Assembly (NCBI GenBank): GCA_002973575.1
Contig: PVEQ01000004.1
Span: 124,001 to 188,000, forward strand
Direction: 5' to 3'
Length of the DNA stretch: 64,000 nucleotides
DNA from: Sediminibacterium magnilacihabitans
Lineage (GTDB): Bacteria; Bacteroidota; Bacteroidia; Chitinophagales; Chitinophagaceae
In this document: positions 33,231 through 41,904 of the stretch, in pieces
Position numbering within the stretch: position 1 is the stretch's first letter
Layout: each line of letters opens with the position of its first letter
Position numbers and translations under genes: made by a program
The notes under the pieces: model-generated
The model's input: only the letters and a program-made list of their open reading frames with translations
Database searches by the model: none
Told to the model about the DNA's origin: nothing

Positions 33231-33478
33231 GGATTCGCCCGGAGCGGATCCGGGGAGCATGAACCTGTAGGGGGAAACAGAATGTACAACGCTTATCACT
33301 ATAATTTTGAAAGCATTGATGCTATGCAAGGTTGCACAAATGACATATCGTCCTGATCGCTGTACAACGGAAATCCGCATGTACCATAAGTGACAGAACA
33401 GCAGCCACGCGCAGTACTGTAGTCCCCACACAAGCCATCCTCTCCTAACCAAGTCGTTAACCTATTAACTTATATCGA
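33231..33478. other. Intergenic region upstream of ricT
   Basis: 248 nt. It contains TAATTTTG at 33302-33309, an exact -7 box, which would give ricT a leader of about 165 nt. A 24-codon ORF (33319-33393) lies in that leader without recognisable similarity. Nothing else was seen. Confidence 0.4.
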
Positions 33479-34861
33479 ATGGGATGTGGATCTTGTGGAA
33501 CCGCAGTTGGTGGTAAGCCGGGGGGGTGTAAAAGCAATGGGGGTTGCAGCACAGGTGGCTGTAACCGGATGAATGTGCACGATTGGCTGATGAATCTCCC
33601 GTTCAGCGATCCCGAAAGCAATTGTAAGGTAGTTGAGGTGAGCTTTAAACAGGGCAGCCGGAAAGAGTTTTTCCGCAATACTACTTTGCAGTTCTTCGAA
33701 AAGGGCGATTATGTGTCGGTAGAAGGGGTAGGTGGATTTGATGTAGGAGAAGTGAGCCTTACCGGGGAATTGGTACGCCTCCAGTTGAAAAAGAAAGGGG
33801 TGGATGAACAGAACCCTGAAATGAAAAAAATACTTCGCCGCGCTTCCGAAAGAGATATAGAGACTTTTAAAATAAGTAAGGGCCGCGAAAAGGAAATTTT
33901 AGCCCGTAGCCGCGCCATCGCCAAGCAGCTGAACCTGCAAATGAAACTGAGTGAAGTGGAAATACAGGCCGATGGCAAAAAAGGTACTTTCTTTTATACC
34001 GCCGACGACCGCGTTGATTTCCGTGAGCTGATCAAGATATATGCCGGCGACTTCAAAGTAAAAGTGGAGATGCGCCAGATCGGTATCCGACAGGAAGCCG
34101 CCAAAGTGGGTGGAATTGGCAGTTGCGGCCGCGAGCTCTGTTGCAGTACCTGGCTTAACGATTTCAAAAGCGTTAACACCACTGCGGCGCGTTACCAGAA
34201 CCTTTCCATCAACCAGACCAAATTAAGCGGACAATGCGGCCGTTTGAAATGTTGCCTGAATTACGAGCTGGATACTTATCTCGATGCATTGCAGCATTTC
34301 CCCGATTATGCCGATTCCCTCGAAACAGTGATGGGTACCGCTCAACTGGTGAAGAAAGATATCTTTAAAAACCTCATGTGGTATTCCCTGCCCAACAATA
34401 CCAAACATTATCCTTTAACCATCCAGCGCGTGAAAGAAATCAAGCGGATGAACCAACAGGGGCAAAAGGCAGAGGAATTACAGGCAGTAGAAATATCGGG
34501 TAATAAGCAGACAGAAACGGAGACTGCTTTTGTGGAACTGGTTGGACAGATCAGCCTTCGCACCCTGGAAAAGAACGACCGCCGTCGCCGCGACCAACAA
34601 AAAAACCAGCAACGGCAGCAGCAAGAAGGCCGTAATGGCGGACAGCAAAAAGGGCCCAGGCAACAAGGTCAAGGTCAAAGACCTCAAGCGCAAGGGCAAG
34701 GCGGACAGCAAAATCAAAACCGTCCTCCTCAGCAAGGCAATCAAGGTGGTCAGCGGCCACAACAAAAACAGCGGCCACAGGGCGGACAACCAAACCGCGG
34801 TGGTGGTGGGCAGGGACAGAAACCTCCGCAAAACCCGAACCAGCAGCCGCCGAAACCTTAA
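33479..34861 (+). CDS. ricT: PSP1-domain protein RicT (YaaT-like) with Cys-rich head and Gln/Gly-rich tail
   Basis: Relative of RicT/YaaT, a subunit of the RicAFT complex that carries [4Fe-4S] clusters and influences RNase Y-dependent mRNA processing in Bacillus. The protein is 460 residues. The PSP1 domain spans about 50-270 and ends with the two cysteine signatures GIGSCGRELCCSTWLNDF and GQCGRLKCCLNYELDTYL. Two additions stand out: an N-terminal Cys/Gly-rich stretch of about 30 residues (MGCGSCG, then GGCKSNGGCSTGGC) and a C-terminal disordered tail of about 95 residues made mainly of Gln, Gly, Arg and Pro. The stop overlaps the M3 peptidase stop by 4 nt, in convergent orientation. Confidence 0.9.
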   Translation: MGCGSCGTAVGGKPGGCKSNGGCSTGGCNRMNVHDWLMNLPFSDPESNCKVVEVSFKQGSRKEFFRNTTLQFFEKGDYVSVEGVGGFDVGEVSLTGELVRLQLKKKGVDEQNPEMKKILRRASERDIETFKISKGREKEILARSRAIAKQLNLQMKLSEVEIQADGKKGTFFYTADDRVDFRELIKIYAGDFKVKVEMRQIGIRQEAAKVGGIGSCGRELCCSTWLNDFKSVNTTAARYQNLSINQTKLSGQCGRLKCCLNYELDTYLDALQHFPDYADSLETVMGTAQLVKKDIFKNLMWYSLPNNTKHYPLTIQRVKEIKRMNQQGQKAEELQAVEISGNKQTETETAFVELVGQISLRTLEKNDRRRRDQQKNQQRQQQEGRNGGQQKGPRQQGQGQRPQAQGQGGQQNQNRPPQQGNQGGQRPQQKQRPQGGQPNRGGGGQGQKPPQNPNQQPPKP

Positions 34862-36585
34862 TCACCGATCAGTTCAGCCATTTGCTTTGTCGTAAACTCC
34901 ATCAATGTTTTGATGTGTGCAGGTGAAAGATCAAATTTCAAACCTGCGGCAGCATATAATTCAGGCAGGGTACGGGTTCCACCCAGGCTCAGTGCATGGA
35001 TATAATGCTGCAAAGCCTGTTGCGGGTTTTGCTGGTATTGCATCCACAAACCAATAGCCCCTAACTGTGCAATTCCGTATTCAATATAATAGAAAGGCAC
35101 TTCAAACAAATGTAATTGCCTTTGCCAGCCGATCTGCCGGAAATGGTCGAGCCCGGTATAATCGATACTTTTTGCAGAAAACTCTTCCAGTATTTCCATC
35201 CATTTAGCGGTTCTTTCTTCTACGGTATGTGTTGGATTCTCGTACACCCAATGCTGGAATTTATCAATGATGGCAATCCATGGGAAAATGGTAATGGTTC
35301 TTTCCAACTGGTGCTCTTTTGCGCGAATCAGGTCTTCTTCCTTATCAAAGAAAGCCTGCCAGTGATCCATGGTGAACAACTCCATCGACATGCTGGCCAC
35401 TTCTGCAATCTCCATAGGATATTCTTTGAATGCGCTCAACTCCAGGTGATGGGCCAGGAAAGAATGTACAGCATGTCCGCCTTCGTGTACCATCGTCGTT
35501 ACATCGCTCATTTGTCCGGCTGCATTCATAAAAATGAATGGAGCGCCACTCTCTGCCAGCGGACAGTTATAGCCACCGGGCGCTTTGCCCTTCCTGCTTT
35601 CAAGATCGAAATGCTGCATCTCGTTCATCTTTCTCAAACAGTTGGCAAAAAAAGGATTCAATGCTTCAAAGCACGCTACTGATTTTTCATAGAGGTCTTT
35701 CCCGTCTGCAAAAGGCTTCAACGGCATTACACCATCCGGCTCTGCTTCCGTATCCCAGGGACGCAGGGTATCGAGCCCGAGCTTTTGTTTCTTCCTTTCG
35801 TAGATCTTTTCAATTAAGGGCAGTACGTGCAGCTTCACGGCTTCATGGAACTGGAAACAATCTTCTTTGGTATAATCAAAGCGGCCCAGTTCAACAAACT
35901 TATAATCACGGTAGTTCGCAAAACCTGCATTCAGCGCTACCTGGTGGCGTTTGGCTATCAGCCCGGAATATAGCGTGTGCATGGCGTCTTTATCTTGCAG
36001 CCGCCGGTCTTGTATCTTTCTGTAAACTGTTTCGCGCAGCTCGCGGTCGTGGCTTTCGAGAAATTTCGCAGCCTGTTGCAGTGTGTATTCCTGCCCGTTT
36101 ACTTCTACCGTCATTTTACCTGCGATGGCCCCATACTGCTGTTGCATCACACTCAGTTCGGCCTGTATGGGTATATTGGCTTCGCGAAAAAGGTCGATGC
36201 TTTTCTTTACGCTTCTCAGGTAAGTAAAATATTTCTGTTGATCCAGCGCTGTGGTAAAGGGACAATCGATCAGTTTCCTGTTGAGCTTATCACTGTATGG
36301 TTGCAGTTTCGGTTGTATCTCCATACAGAAATAAGTGAATGCCTCTTCCAGCGCGGGGTCGGTCGTATCGCAGGTCATGCGTATCTGGCGCCAGCAGGCA
36401 TCTTCACTTACTACTGCCTCCAGCTCACTGATATCTTTCAACCAATGCTCCAACGCTTCCTTTGTAGGAAGGGGGCGATTGGTCAATTCCACAAAAAAGG
36501 GCTCCAGTGTTTCCCAGGTAGTTACTTTAAAATCGGCCGGAACAAAATGCCTTTCCAGCTTCCTGATATCCGCGCTTACATTCAT
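34858..36585 (-). CDS. M3 family oligoendopeptidase (PepF-like)
   Basis: Cytosolic zinc metallopeptidase of 575 residues that cuts short peptides. The zinc site is HEGGHAVHSF (HExxH form, near residue 369), with the third ligand Glu in PMEIAEVASMSMEL. Flanking family segments include GGYNCPLAESGAPFIFMNA and YPMEIAEVAS. The single-domain length is normal for the M3 oligoendopeptidase group. It is divergent from mutL and overlaps ricT tail to tail. Confidence 0.93.
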   Translation of the reverse strand: MNVSADIRKLERHFVPADFKVTTWETLEPFFVELTNRPLPTKEALEHWLKDISELEAVVSEDACWRQIRMTCDTTDPALEEAFTYFCMEIQPKLQPYSDKLNRKLIDCPFTTALDQQKYFTYLRSVKKSIDLFREANIPIQAELSVMQQQYGAIAGKMTVEVNGQEYTLQQAAKFLESHDRELRETVYRKIQDRRLQDKDAMHTLYSGLIAKRHQVALNAGFANYRDYKFVELGRFDYTKEDCFQFHEAVKLHVLPLIEKIYERKKQKLGLDTLRPWDTEAEPDGVMPLKPFADGKDLYEKSVACFEALNPFFANCLRKMNEMQHFDLESRKGKAPGGYNCPLAESGAPFIFMNAAGQMSDVTTMVHEGGHAVHSFLAHHLELSAFKEYPMEIAEVASMSMELFTMDHWQAFFDKEEDLIRAKEHQLERTITIFPWIAIIDKFQHWVYENPTHTVEERTAKWMEILEEFSAKSIDYTGLDHFRQIGWQRQLHLFEVPFYYIEYGIAQLGAIGLWMQYQQNPQQALQHYIHALSLGGTRTLPELYAAAGLKFDLSPAHIKTLMEFTTKQMAELIGD

Positions 36586-36678
36586 TTCTTTGGATTTTGA
36601 ATGGCAAAATTAGTTGAATGAGGCTGCGGATAAGCAGGGAGAGTAGTATTTTTACAAACTTTATCAAACAGGAGTTTT

Positions 36679-38490
36679 GTGGCTGATATCATACAGTTGT
36701 TGCCCGATAATATTGCCAACCAGATAGCGGCTGGAGAAGTGATCCAGCGTCCGGGCAGTGCAGTGAAGGAATTATTGGAAAATGCGGTGGACGCCGGCGC
36801 CACCGAGATCCGCCTCCTGGTGGCCGATGCCGGTAAAGCGCTGGTGCAGGTAATAGACAATGGCAAGGGCATGAGTCCCGCCGATGCGCGTATGGCTTTC
36901 GAGCGACACGCCACCAGCAAGATCCGTGAGATCGACGACCTGTTCCGCATCAAAACCATGGGTTTCCGCGGCGAAGCGCTGGCATCCATTGCCGCCGTTG
37001 CGCAGGTAGAGATCAAGACACGCAGGCAGGAAGATGAACTGGGTTCTTTTGTAGAAATAGAGAACAGCCTGGTGATCAAACAGGAGCCCTGCTCCACCCC
37101 GGCAGGAACCAATATCAGCATGAAGAACCTTTTCTTCAATGTGCCTGCCCGCAGAAATTTTCTGAAAAGCAATGCTGCCGAACTGCGGCATATCATAGAC
37201 GAGTTCATTCGCGTGGCGATGGCTTTTCCCCATATCTTTTTTTCGCTCACCAGCAATGGCCAGGAAGTATTTCACCTGGAACCTGGCAGCCTCAAACAAC
37301 GCATCGTACAGGTATTGGGCAATCCATACAATGCAAAGCTGGTAAGTGTTTCAGAGCAGACGGATTACATGAACATTTACGGTTTTGTGGGTAAACCGGA
37401 AACAGCGCGCAAGACGCGTGGCGACCAGTATTTCTTTGTCAACAACCGCTTCATCAAAAGCGCTTACCTCAATCATGCGGTCAATACGGCTTTTGAAGGA
37501 TTGATCGCTAAAGACAGCTTCCCCGGTTATGTTATTTATATTGAGCTTGATCCTGCGCAGGTAGACATCAATGTACACCCTACCAAACAGGAGATCAAGT
37601 TCGAAGATGAGAAGATCATTTATGCTTTTGTGCAGGCTGCTGTTAAACATGCACTGGCACAATTCAGCATCGCTCCTTCACTTGACTTTACCTTGAACCA
37701 GGAGATACAACAGCTCGATGCCGTGAGTAAACCGTTCACAACCGATCAAAAAGATGCAGCTGTTTCTTCCAGTCTCTACAGGACTTTCACACAGAAGAAC
37801 CAGGCGCATTTTATTGAAAAAGAAAACAAAAGCGAGTTGAAAGCGTGGAAAGAATTTTTCATTCAACCCGCTCAACCTGTTACCGCACCTATTATTGAAG
37901 AGCCTAAAAAATGGGTGGTAATACCCGATACGCCTTTGTTGCAATTGCATAACACGTATATCATTGCTTCTACCATCAGCGGTTTTATTTTGGTGCATCA
38001 GCAACTGGCGCATGAGCGGATATTGTACGACCGTTACAGCATGGCAGCTCACAGCAGCAAAATACCCACACAAAAAAGCCTGTTCCCCGTTACATTAGAA
38101 TTACCCGCAGCTGATGCCGCATTGTTGCAGGACCTCCTGCCCGATTTGCAAAGCATTGGCTATGAGGTAGAACCCTTTGGCAACAATAGTTTTGTGATAC
38201 AGGGCATTCCGGCAGATATAGTGCCCGGCAATGAAAAACATGCCATTGAACTGCTCATAGAACAGTTCAAACATTTCAGCAGCGATATCAAATTCAGTAA
38301 ACGTGAGAAGCTGGTGCGATGCATGGCCAGGCAACAGGCCATCAAAGCCGGTCAGTCTTTAACGCAACAAGAAATGCTCAGGTTGGTAGAGGAATTGTTT
38401 GCCTGCAGCAGTCCGAATGCAACGCCTACGGGCAGTCCTACTTTCCTGGAATTCAAAGAAGACTATCTCGACAGGATGTTTGGAAAATGA
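36679..38490 (+). CDS. mutL: DNA mismatch repair protein MutL
   Basis: GHKL ATPase of mismatch repair, 603 residues, starting at a GTG. The N-terminal motifs are intact: ENAVDAGATEI, DNGKGM, ATSKI and TMGFRGEALASI. The C-terminal dimerisation domain is present, but the endonuclease motif DQHAxxER reads HQQLAHERILYDRY near residue 436, and the CPHGRP-type motif reads ATPTGSPT near 577. The usual MutL nuclease residues are therefore changed; this may be typical of the phylum. It is convergent with the arginase-fold gene, 9 nt away. Confidence 0.95.
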   Translation: MADIIQLLPDNIANQIAAGEVIQRPGSAVKELLENAVDAGATEIRLLVADAGKALVQVIDNGKGMSPADARMAFERHATSKIREIDDLFRIKTMGFRGEALASIAAVAQVEIKTRRQEDELGSFVEIENSLVIKQEPCSTPAGTNISMKNLFFNVPARRNFLKSNAAELRHIIDEFIRVAMAFPHIFFSLTSNGQEVFHLEPGSLKQRIVQVLGNPYNAKLVSVSEQTDYMNIYGFVGKPETARKTRGDQYFFVNNRFIKSAYLNHAVNTAFEGLIAKDSFPGYVIYIELDPAQVDINVHPTKQEIKFEDEKIIYAFVQAAVKHALAQFSIAPSLDFTLNQEIQQLDAVSKPFTTDQKDAAVSSSLYRTFTQKNQAHFIEKENKSELKAWKEFFIQPAQPVTAPIIEEPKKWVVIPDTPLLQLHNTYIIASTISGFILVHQQLAHERILYDRYSMAAHSSKIPTQKSLFPVTLELPAADAALLQDLLPDLQSIGYEVEPFGNNSFVIQGIPADIVPGNEKHAIELLIEQFKHFSSDIKFSKREKLVRCMARQQAIKAGQSLTQQEMLRLVEELFACSSPNATPTGSPTFLEFKEDYLDRMFGK

Positions 38491-38499
38491 TCGTGCCTA

Positions 38500-39633
38500 T
38501 CAACTTCTTTCAGCAGCACGAAGCCATCTTTCGGGAATATCATTGTTACCGGCAGTAAGATAATCGAGGTAACTGCAAGCTACATATTGTCCGTCATGCA
38601 ATTGCATCCACCAGCGACCGGTGCGTTTGCTTTGCAGGAATATCGTTTCCACTTCTGCAAAAGCCATGGTGAATTCATTGAACTCAGTCCTTTCAGTGAG
38701 CATGGCTTCTTTTTTGCCTTTGCTGATACCATCCATCAGGTACCAAAGCATGTGCGATATCTGTTTCGCTGTGAGTTGTTGTAGGTCCTGGGAAGTTACA
38801 TAACCATAGATGCCAATGCTGTTACAGATATGGCTCATACCCGCATATTGCATAAGGGTGCAGGCTTCTTCTCCATTGAATCCATTTGGACTGAGGTAGT
38901 TGGCCGGCGCATGTGAATGCTGTATAGCGGCAATATCAAAACTGAACAATTCGCTGTTGCGGATAGAAGGTTCCATCTCTTCGATATGTTCTTTCACTTT
39001 TCCTACGCGGTAACAATCGAAGCGTAATTTATCAATCGTTTCCAGCATCTGCGGATGCAGGAAATAGCTTTGAAAACCAATATGCGTGTAATGCCTGAGG
39101 TGGTTAGGCGTACCCGTAAACAAGTCCACCAAAAAATTATCGGCGGGCAATACGCTCTCCATATCAAGGTCCATCCGTGCATCCACACATACTGTGTCGA
39201 TGATCTTGTTCAGCGGTCCGTATGCAGCATATTGCGCCATGGTGAGGTCGTGCGACCCGCCCAGTATCACTACTTTTTTGTTCAGGGCAATCAGTTCGTT
39301 CACTACCATGCGCAGGGCAGCGTAACTGTCTTGCAAAGTGGCCCCGCATTTTACGTTGCCTATATCCGCCACATTCACATCGGTATGCCAGTGGAACAGT
39401 TTATAATATTCGTTACGAATGGCATCGGGTGCATCTGTATGGGTGTACTGGATACCGGCACCCCTCATTTCTCCGCAGCCAACCAATACGAGGTCTGCAT
39501 GGTCGATATCGGGGAACACTTCATCGTATACTGCTATATGTCTACCCAGTTGGGTATCTCTGAACCCTTCATCATTGGAAAGTTGTGCAATACTTACAGG
39601 CTCCAGGAAATCTATGATCGTTTGCAATGACAT
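38500..39633 (-). CDS. Arginase/formimidoylglutamase-fold protein with altered metal site
   Basis: Ureohydrolase-superfamily protein, 377 residues. GGSHDLTMAQYAAY (near 142) keeps the first metal His. The DAHxD motif reads VDARMDLD (His to Arg) and the SFDxDxxDP motif reads SFDIAAIQHS (second Asp to Ala). With these losses the binuclear Mn site is probably incomplete, so hydrolysis of arginine, agmatine or formimidoylglutamate is doubtful. Databases would likely name it formimidoylglutamase. No histidine-degradation genes are nearby. Convergent with mutL. Confidence 0.8.
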   Translation of the reverse strand: MSLQTIIDFLEPVSIAQLSNDEGFRDTQLGRHIAVYDEVFPDIDHADLVLVGCGEMRGAGIQYTHTDAPDAIRNEYYKLFHWHTDVNVADIGNVKCGATLQDSYAALRMVVNELIALNKKVVILGGSHDLTMAQYAAYGPLNKIIDTVCVDARMDLDMESVLPADNFLVDLFTGTPNHLRHYTHIGFQSYFLHPQMLETIDKLRFDCYRVGKVKEHIEEMEPSIRNSELFSFDIAAIQHSHAPANYLSPNGFNGEEACTLMQYAGMSHICNSIGIYGYVTSQDLQQLTAKQISHMLWYLMDGISKGKKEAMLTERTEFNEFTMAFAEVETIFLQSKRTGRWWMQLHDGQYVACSYLDYLTAGNNDIPERWLRAAERS

Positions 39634-39684
39634 TGTCAGGTTCGGTTTGTGACAAACATAACGTAAAAGGAGAGAAAAAATTGT

Positions 39685-40389
39685 TTAGTCGGTATACTTA
39701 TAACCCACCCCCCTTACCGAGTGAAAATGACGGGGGTTCCGGCTGTCCTGTTCAAAGTATTTCCGGAAGCTGAGGATGAAATTGTCGATCGTTCGGGTGG
39801 TGGGATACACATTATAACCCCATACTACCTGCAATATTTTTTCGCGGGTAACTACTTCTCCTTTGTTCTCAACCAGCAGCTTCAACAGCATGGCTTCCTT
39901 CCTGCTCAGCTCAATTCTTTCTCCATTCCAGGCAATAGCATCCTGGGCTTTGAAATCGATTTGATTACCGCCGAATTCATAGTTATCCCCTACCGTTTCT
40001 TTTTCCTGCAGCTTTTTATTTTTCTCGATCAGCTTTTCAATCCGCAGGAACAGTTCTTCCAGGTTAAAAGGTTTGGTGAGGTAATCATCAGCTCCTTTTT
40101 TCAATCCCAGTACGCGGTCACTGCCCGTATTCTTAGCGCTCAGGATCAGTATGGGCACTTCATTGTGGTTGATGCGTATGCTTTCCGTTACGCTGATGCC
40201 GTCGATCTCGGGCAGCATGATGTCCATGATGATGAGATCAAAATATTCGTTGCCTACTTTTTTGAGGGCTTCTGTACCGTTGAAAGCAGAGCTCACTTCA
40301 TAACCTTCCAGTTCCAGGTTCAGTTTGAGTGTTTCATGAAGATGTTCTTCATCTTCCACCAGCAATATGCTCGCTTTATGATCTTTCAT
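39685..40389 (-). CDS. OmpR-family response regulator
   Basis: Transcription factor of 234 residues. The receiver domain (1-120) has LVEDEEHL, the phospho-acceptor Asp in LIIMDIMLPEIDG (residue ~55), LSAKNT and the Lys in LTKPFNLEEL. The C-terminal winged helix (140-234) includes LSRKEAMLLKLLVENKGEVV and RTIDNFILSFRKYFE. It is third in the unit gldH-histidine kinase-regulator, 29 nt after the kinase gene. Targets unknown; the promoter arrangement ties it to gldH expression. Confidence 0.95.
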   Translation of the reverse strand: MKDHKASILLVEDEEHLHETLKLNLELEGYEVSSAFNGTEALKKVGNEYFDLIIMDIMLPEIDGISVTESIRINHNEVPILILSAKNTGSDRVLGLKKGADDYLTKPFNLEELFLRIEKLIEKNKKLQEKETVGDNYEFGGNQIDFKAQDAIAWNGERIELSRKEAMLLKLLVENKGEVVTREKILQVVWGYNVYPTTRTIDNFILSFRKYFEQDSRNPRHFHSVRGVGYKYTD

Positions 40390-40418
40390 TTGTTTCGGTC
40401 TTTTGAACGGTCTACGGA

Positions 40419-41393
40419 TCAGGTCTGGAATAATACTGTAAAAATACTGCCTTGTGGTTGGTTATGCACCACAGATATGGAGCCATTGTGCCGTTCGGCA
40501 ATTTTTGCGCAGAGGTACAATCCCAGGCCCGTACCCTTGGCAGAGCGGGTATTTTCATTCCCTATGCGGTAAAATTTATCGAATATTTTTTTCCGCTCCG
40601 TATCGGGGATGCCGCTGCCTTCGTCTGTCACGGCCAGCAATACTTCGTCATCCGATGCAACCAGTTTCACTATAATGGCTGAAGCAGGCGGTGAGTATTT
40701 CATCGCATTTTCTACCAGGTTATTGACCAGCATCTGCAACAGCAGGTCTTCTCCTTTCAGGTAAACTCCTTCTTCTATCTCCTCTTTGATCTCGCGATTT
40801 GGAAACCGGTTTTTAAAATCATCGATGCAGCCTTCTACCAGGTCGGTAAAATTGAGTTCGGGCTGGGTGGTGAAATCAACACCCGATTCCAATTGGGCGG
40901 CCAGCAGCATATTGTTGCACAGGGCGTTCAGCCTGTTGGTTTCCTGGAGGCTGTTGCTGATGAGTTGTTGTTGCTTCTCTTCGTCCAGCTTTCTTCGTTG
41001 TAAAGTTTCCAGGTTCAAACGTGTAACGGCGATGGGTGTTTTCAGCTCATGGGTAACAGCCATCATGAAGTTTTGTTGTTGCTGTACAAAGCGGATCTGT
41101 TTGCGTGTGGTACGGAATACGAACACGGCGCCCAATACTACCAACGCCAGGAAGGTCATGCCTTCGCCAATGTATTGTGATGTTTTCCGATTTTTCGCTT
41201 CTTCGATCTGTACTGCTTTAACAAAATAAGCAGGATCGTCTTTTTTAAGTTCCTGGAGCCTGATGGCGCTGATCTCTTTGTTTTGTTTCTCCAATGCAAT
41301 GAACCACCACGACAGGGCTGCTATCATATACAGCAGCAGGAACCAATATACAATTGTTACAATGGCCAGTTTTTTTGATCTAAAAAAACTCAT
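40419..41393 (-). CDS. Two-component sensor histidine kinase
   Basis: Membrane kinase of 324 residues. Two transmembrane helices (about 10-32 and 80-98) frame a short, roughly 45-residue external loop, too small for a classical ligand pocket. The H-box is MMAVTHELKTPIAVTRLNLE (His ~142). The catalytic domain has N (NLVENAMKYSPPASA), D/G1 (VTDEGSGIPD) and G2 (SAKGTGLGLYLC) boxes. The start overlaps the gldH stop by 4 nt (ATGA), so kinase and GldH are translationally coupled. The small sensor loop suggests it may read a membrane partner, perhaps GldH (inference). Confidence 0.94.
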   Translation of the reverse strand: MSFFRSKKLAIVTIVYWFLLLYMIAALSWWFIALEKQNKEISAIRLQELKKDDPAYFVKAVQIEEAKNRKTSQYIGEGMTFLALVVLGAVFVFRTTRKQIRFVQQQQNFMMAVTHELKTPIAVTRLNLETLQRRKLDEEKQQQLISNSLQETNRLNALCNNMLLAAQLESGVDFTTQPELNFTDLVEGCIDDFKNRFPNREIKEEIEEGVYLKGEDLLLQMLVNNLVENAMKYSPPASAIIVKLVASDDEVLLAVTDEGSGIPDTERKKIFDKFYRIGNENTRSAKGTGLGLYLCAKIAERHNGSISVVHNQPQGSIFTVLFQT

Positions 41394-41860
41394 GGCTTGG
41401 TTTTTTCAACACGGATGCCTGCATTCAGTACATATGGCAGGGGGTCTTCGCGCATGGCCTGTTGCAGGGTGAAGACATAATTTCCTTTTTTCAGTTTCAC
41501 CGGATGGCGGGTGATGAGGATGCGGTGATCGAACACATCGCCCATGCCTACGCCCAGCCAACCTTTGGCATTATTGGCCAGGGTGAGGTTCAGCATCTGC
41601 TTCCTGGCTGTGTCAAACGGCGCCTGTGTGGTTACGTTCAGCCAGATATTGTTGTAGCGGTAAGCGTCTTCATGCCTGATCACTACATAGATATTATAAG
41701 TCGATACGGTATCTTCTATTTGAAAGCGGAAGTTGGGTTTCTGGCTGCTTTTCCATTCATGTTGCGGGAAAAAAGCCATCTTTTCATAAACATCCAGTGT
41801 ATCGCAGGCCTGTAATAACAAAAGGCCCAGGGCAACCAGCAGTATGGGGAGTTTGTTCAA
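41390..41860 (-). CDS. gldH: Gliding motility lipoprotein GldH
   Basis: A 156-residue lipoprotein, starting at a TTG. The signal MNKLPILLVALGLLLLQAC puts lipidation at Cys19. The family core follows: YEKMAFFPQHEWKSSQKPNF, NIYVVIRHEDAYRYNNIWLN, and GWLGVGMGDVFDHRILI. GldH is needed for gliding and chitin use in Flavobacterium. Here it is first in a transcript with a histidine kinase and response regulator, and has a consensus promoter 13 nt upstream. Confidence 0.9.
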   Translation of the reverse strand: MNKLPILLVALGLLLLQACDTLDVYEKMAFFPQHEWKSSQKPNFRFQIEDTVSTYNIYVVIRHEDAYRYNNIWLNVTTQAPFDTARKQMLNLTLANNAKGWLGVGMGDVFDHRILITRHPVKLKKGNYVFTLQQAMREDPLPYVLNAGIRVEKTKP

Positions 41861-41873
41861 GGAGATTTTTTTT

Positions 41874-41904
41874 CAAAGATACGGGCAAGCTACAACACAT
41901 TCAA
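41874..41904 (-). promoter_or_regulatory. Consensus promoter of gldH-kinase-regulator unit
   Basis: On the minus strand: TTG (41904-41902), 20-nt spacer, TATCTTTG (41881-41874), an exact match to both Bacteroidota elements at correct spacing. It overlaps the yicC 3' end. Confidence 0.7.

Noticed and set aside
33319..33393. 24-codon ORF in the ricT leader
   Set aside because: No composition bias or similarity; such ORFs are expected by chance.
34560..34860. Short CAA/CAG/GGC-rich repeats resembling a repeat array
   Set aside because: They encode the Gln/Gly/Arg-rich tail of RicT in frame; no uniform repeats and spacers as in CRISPR.
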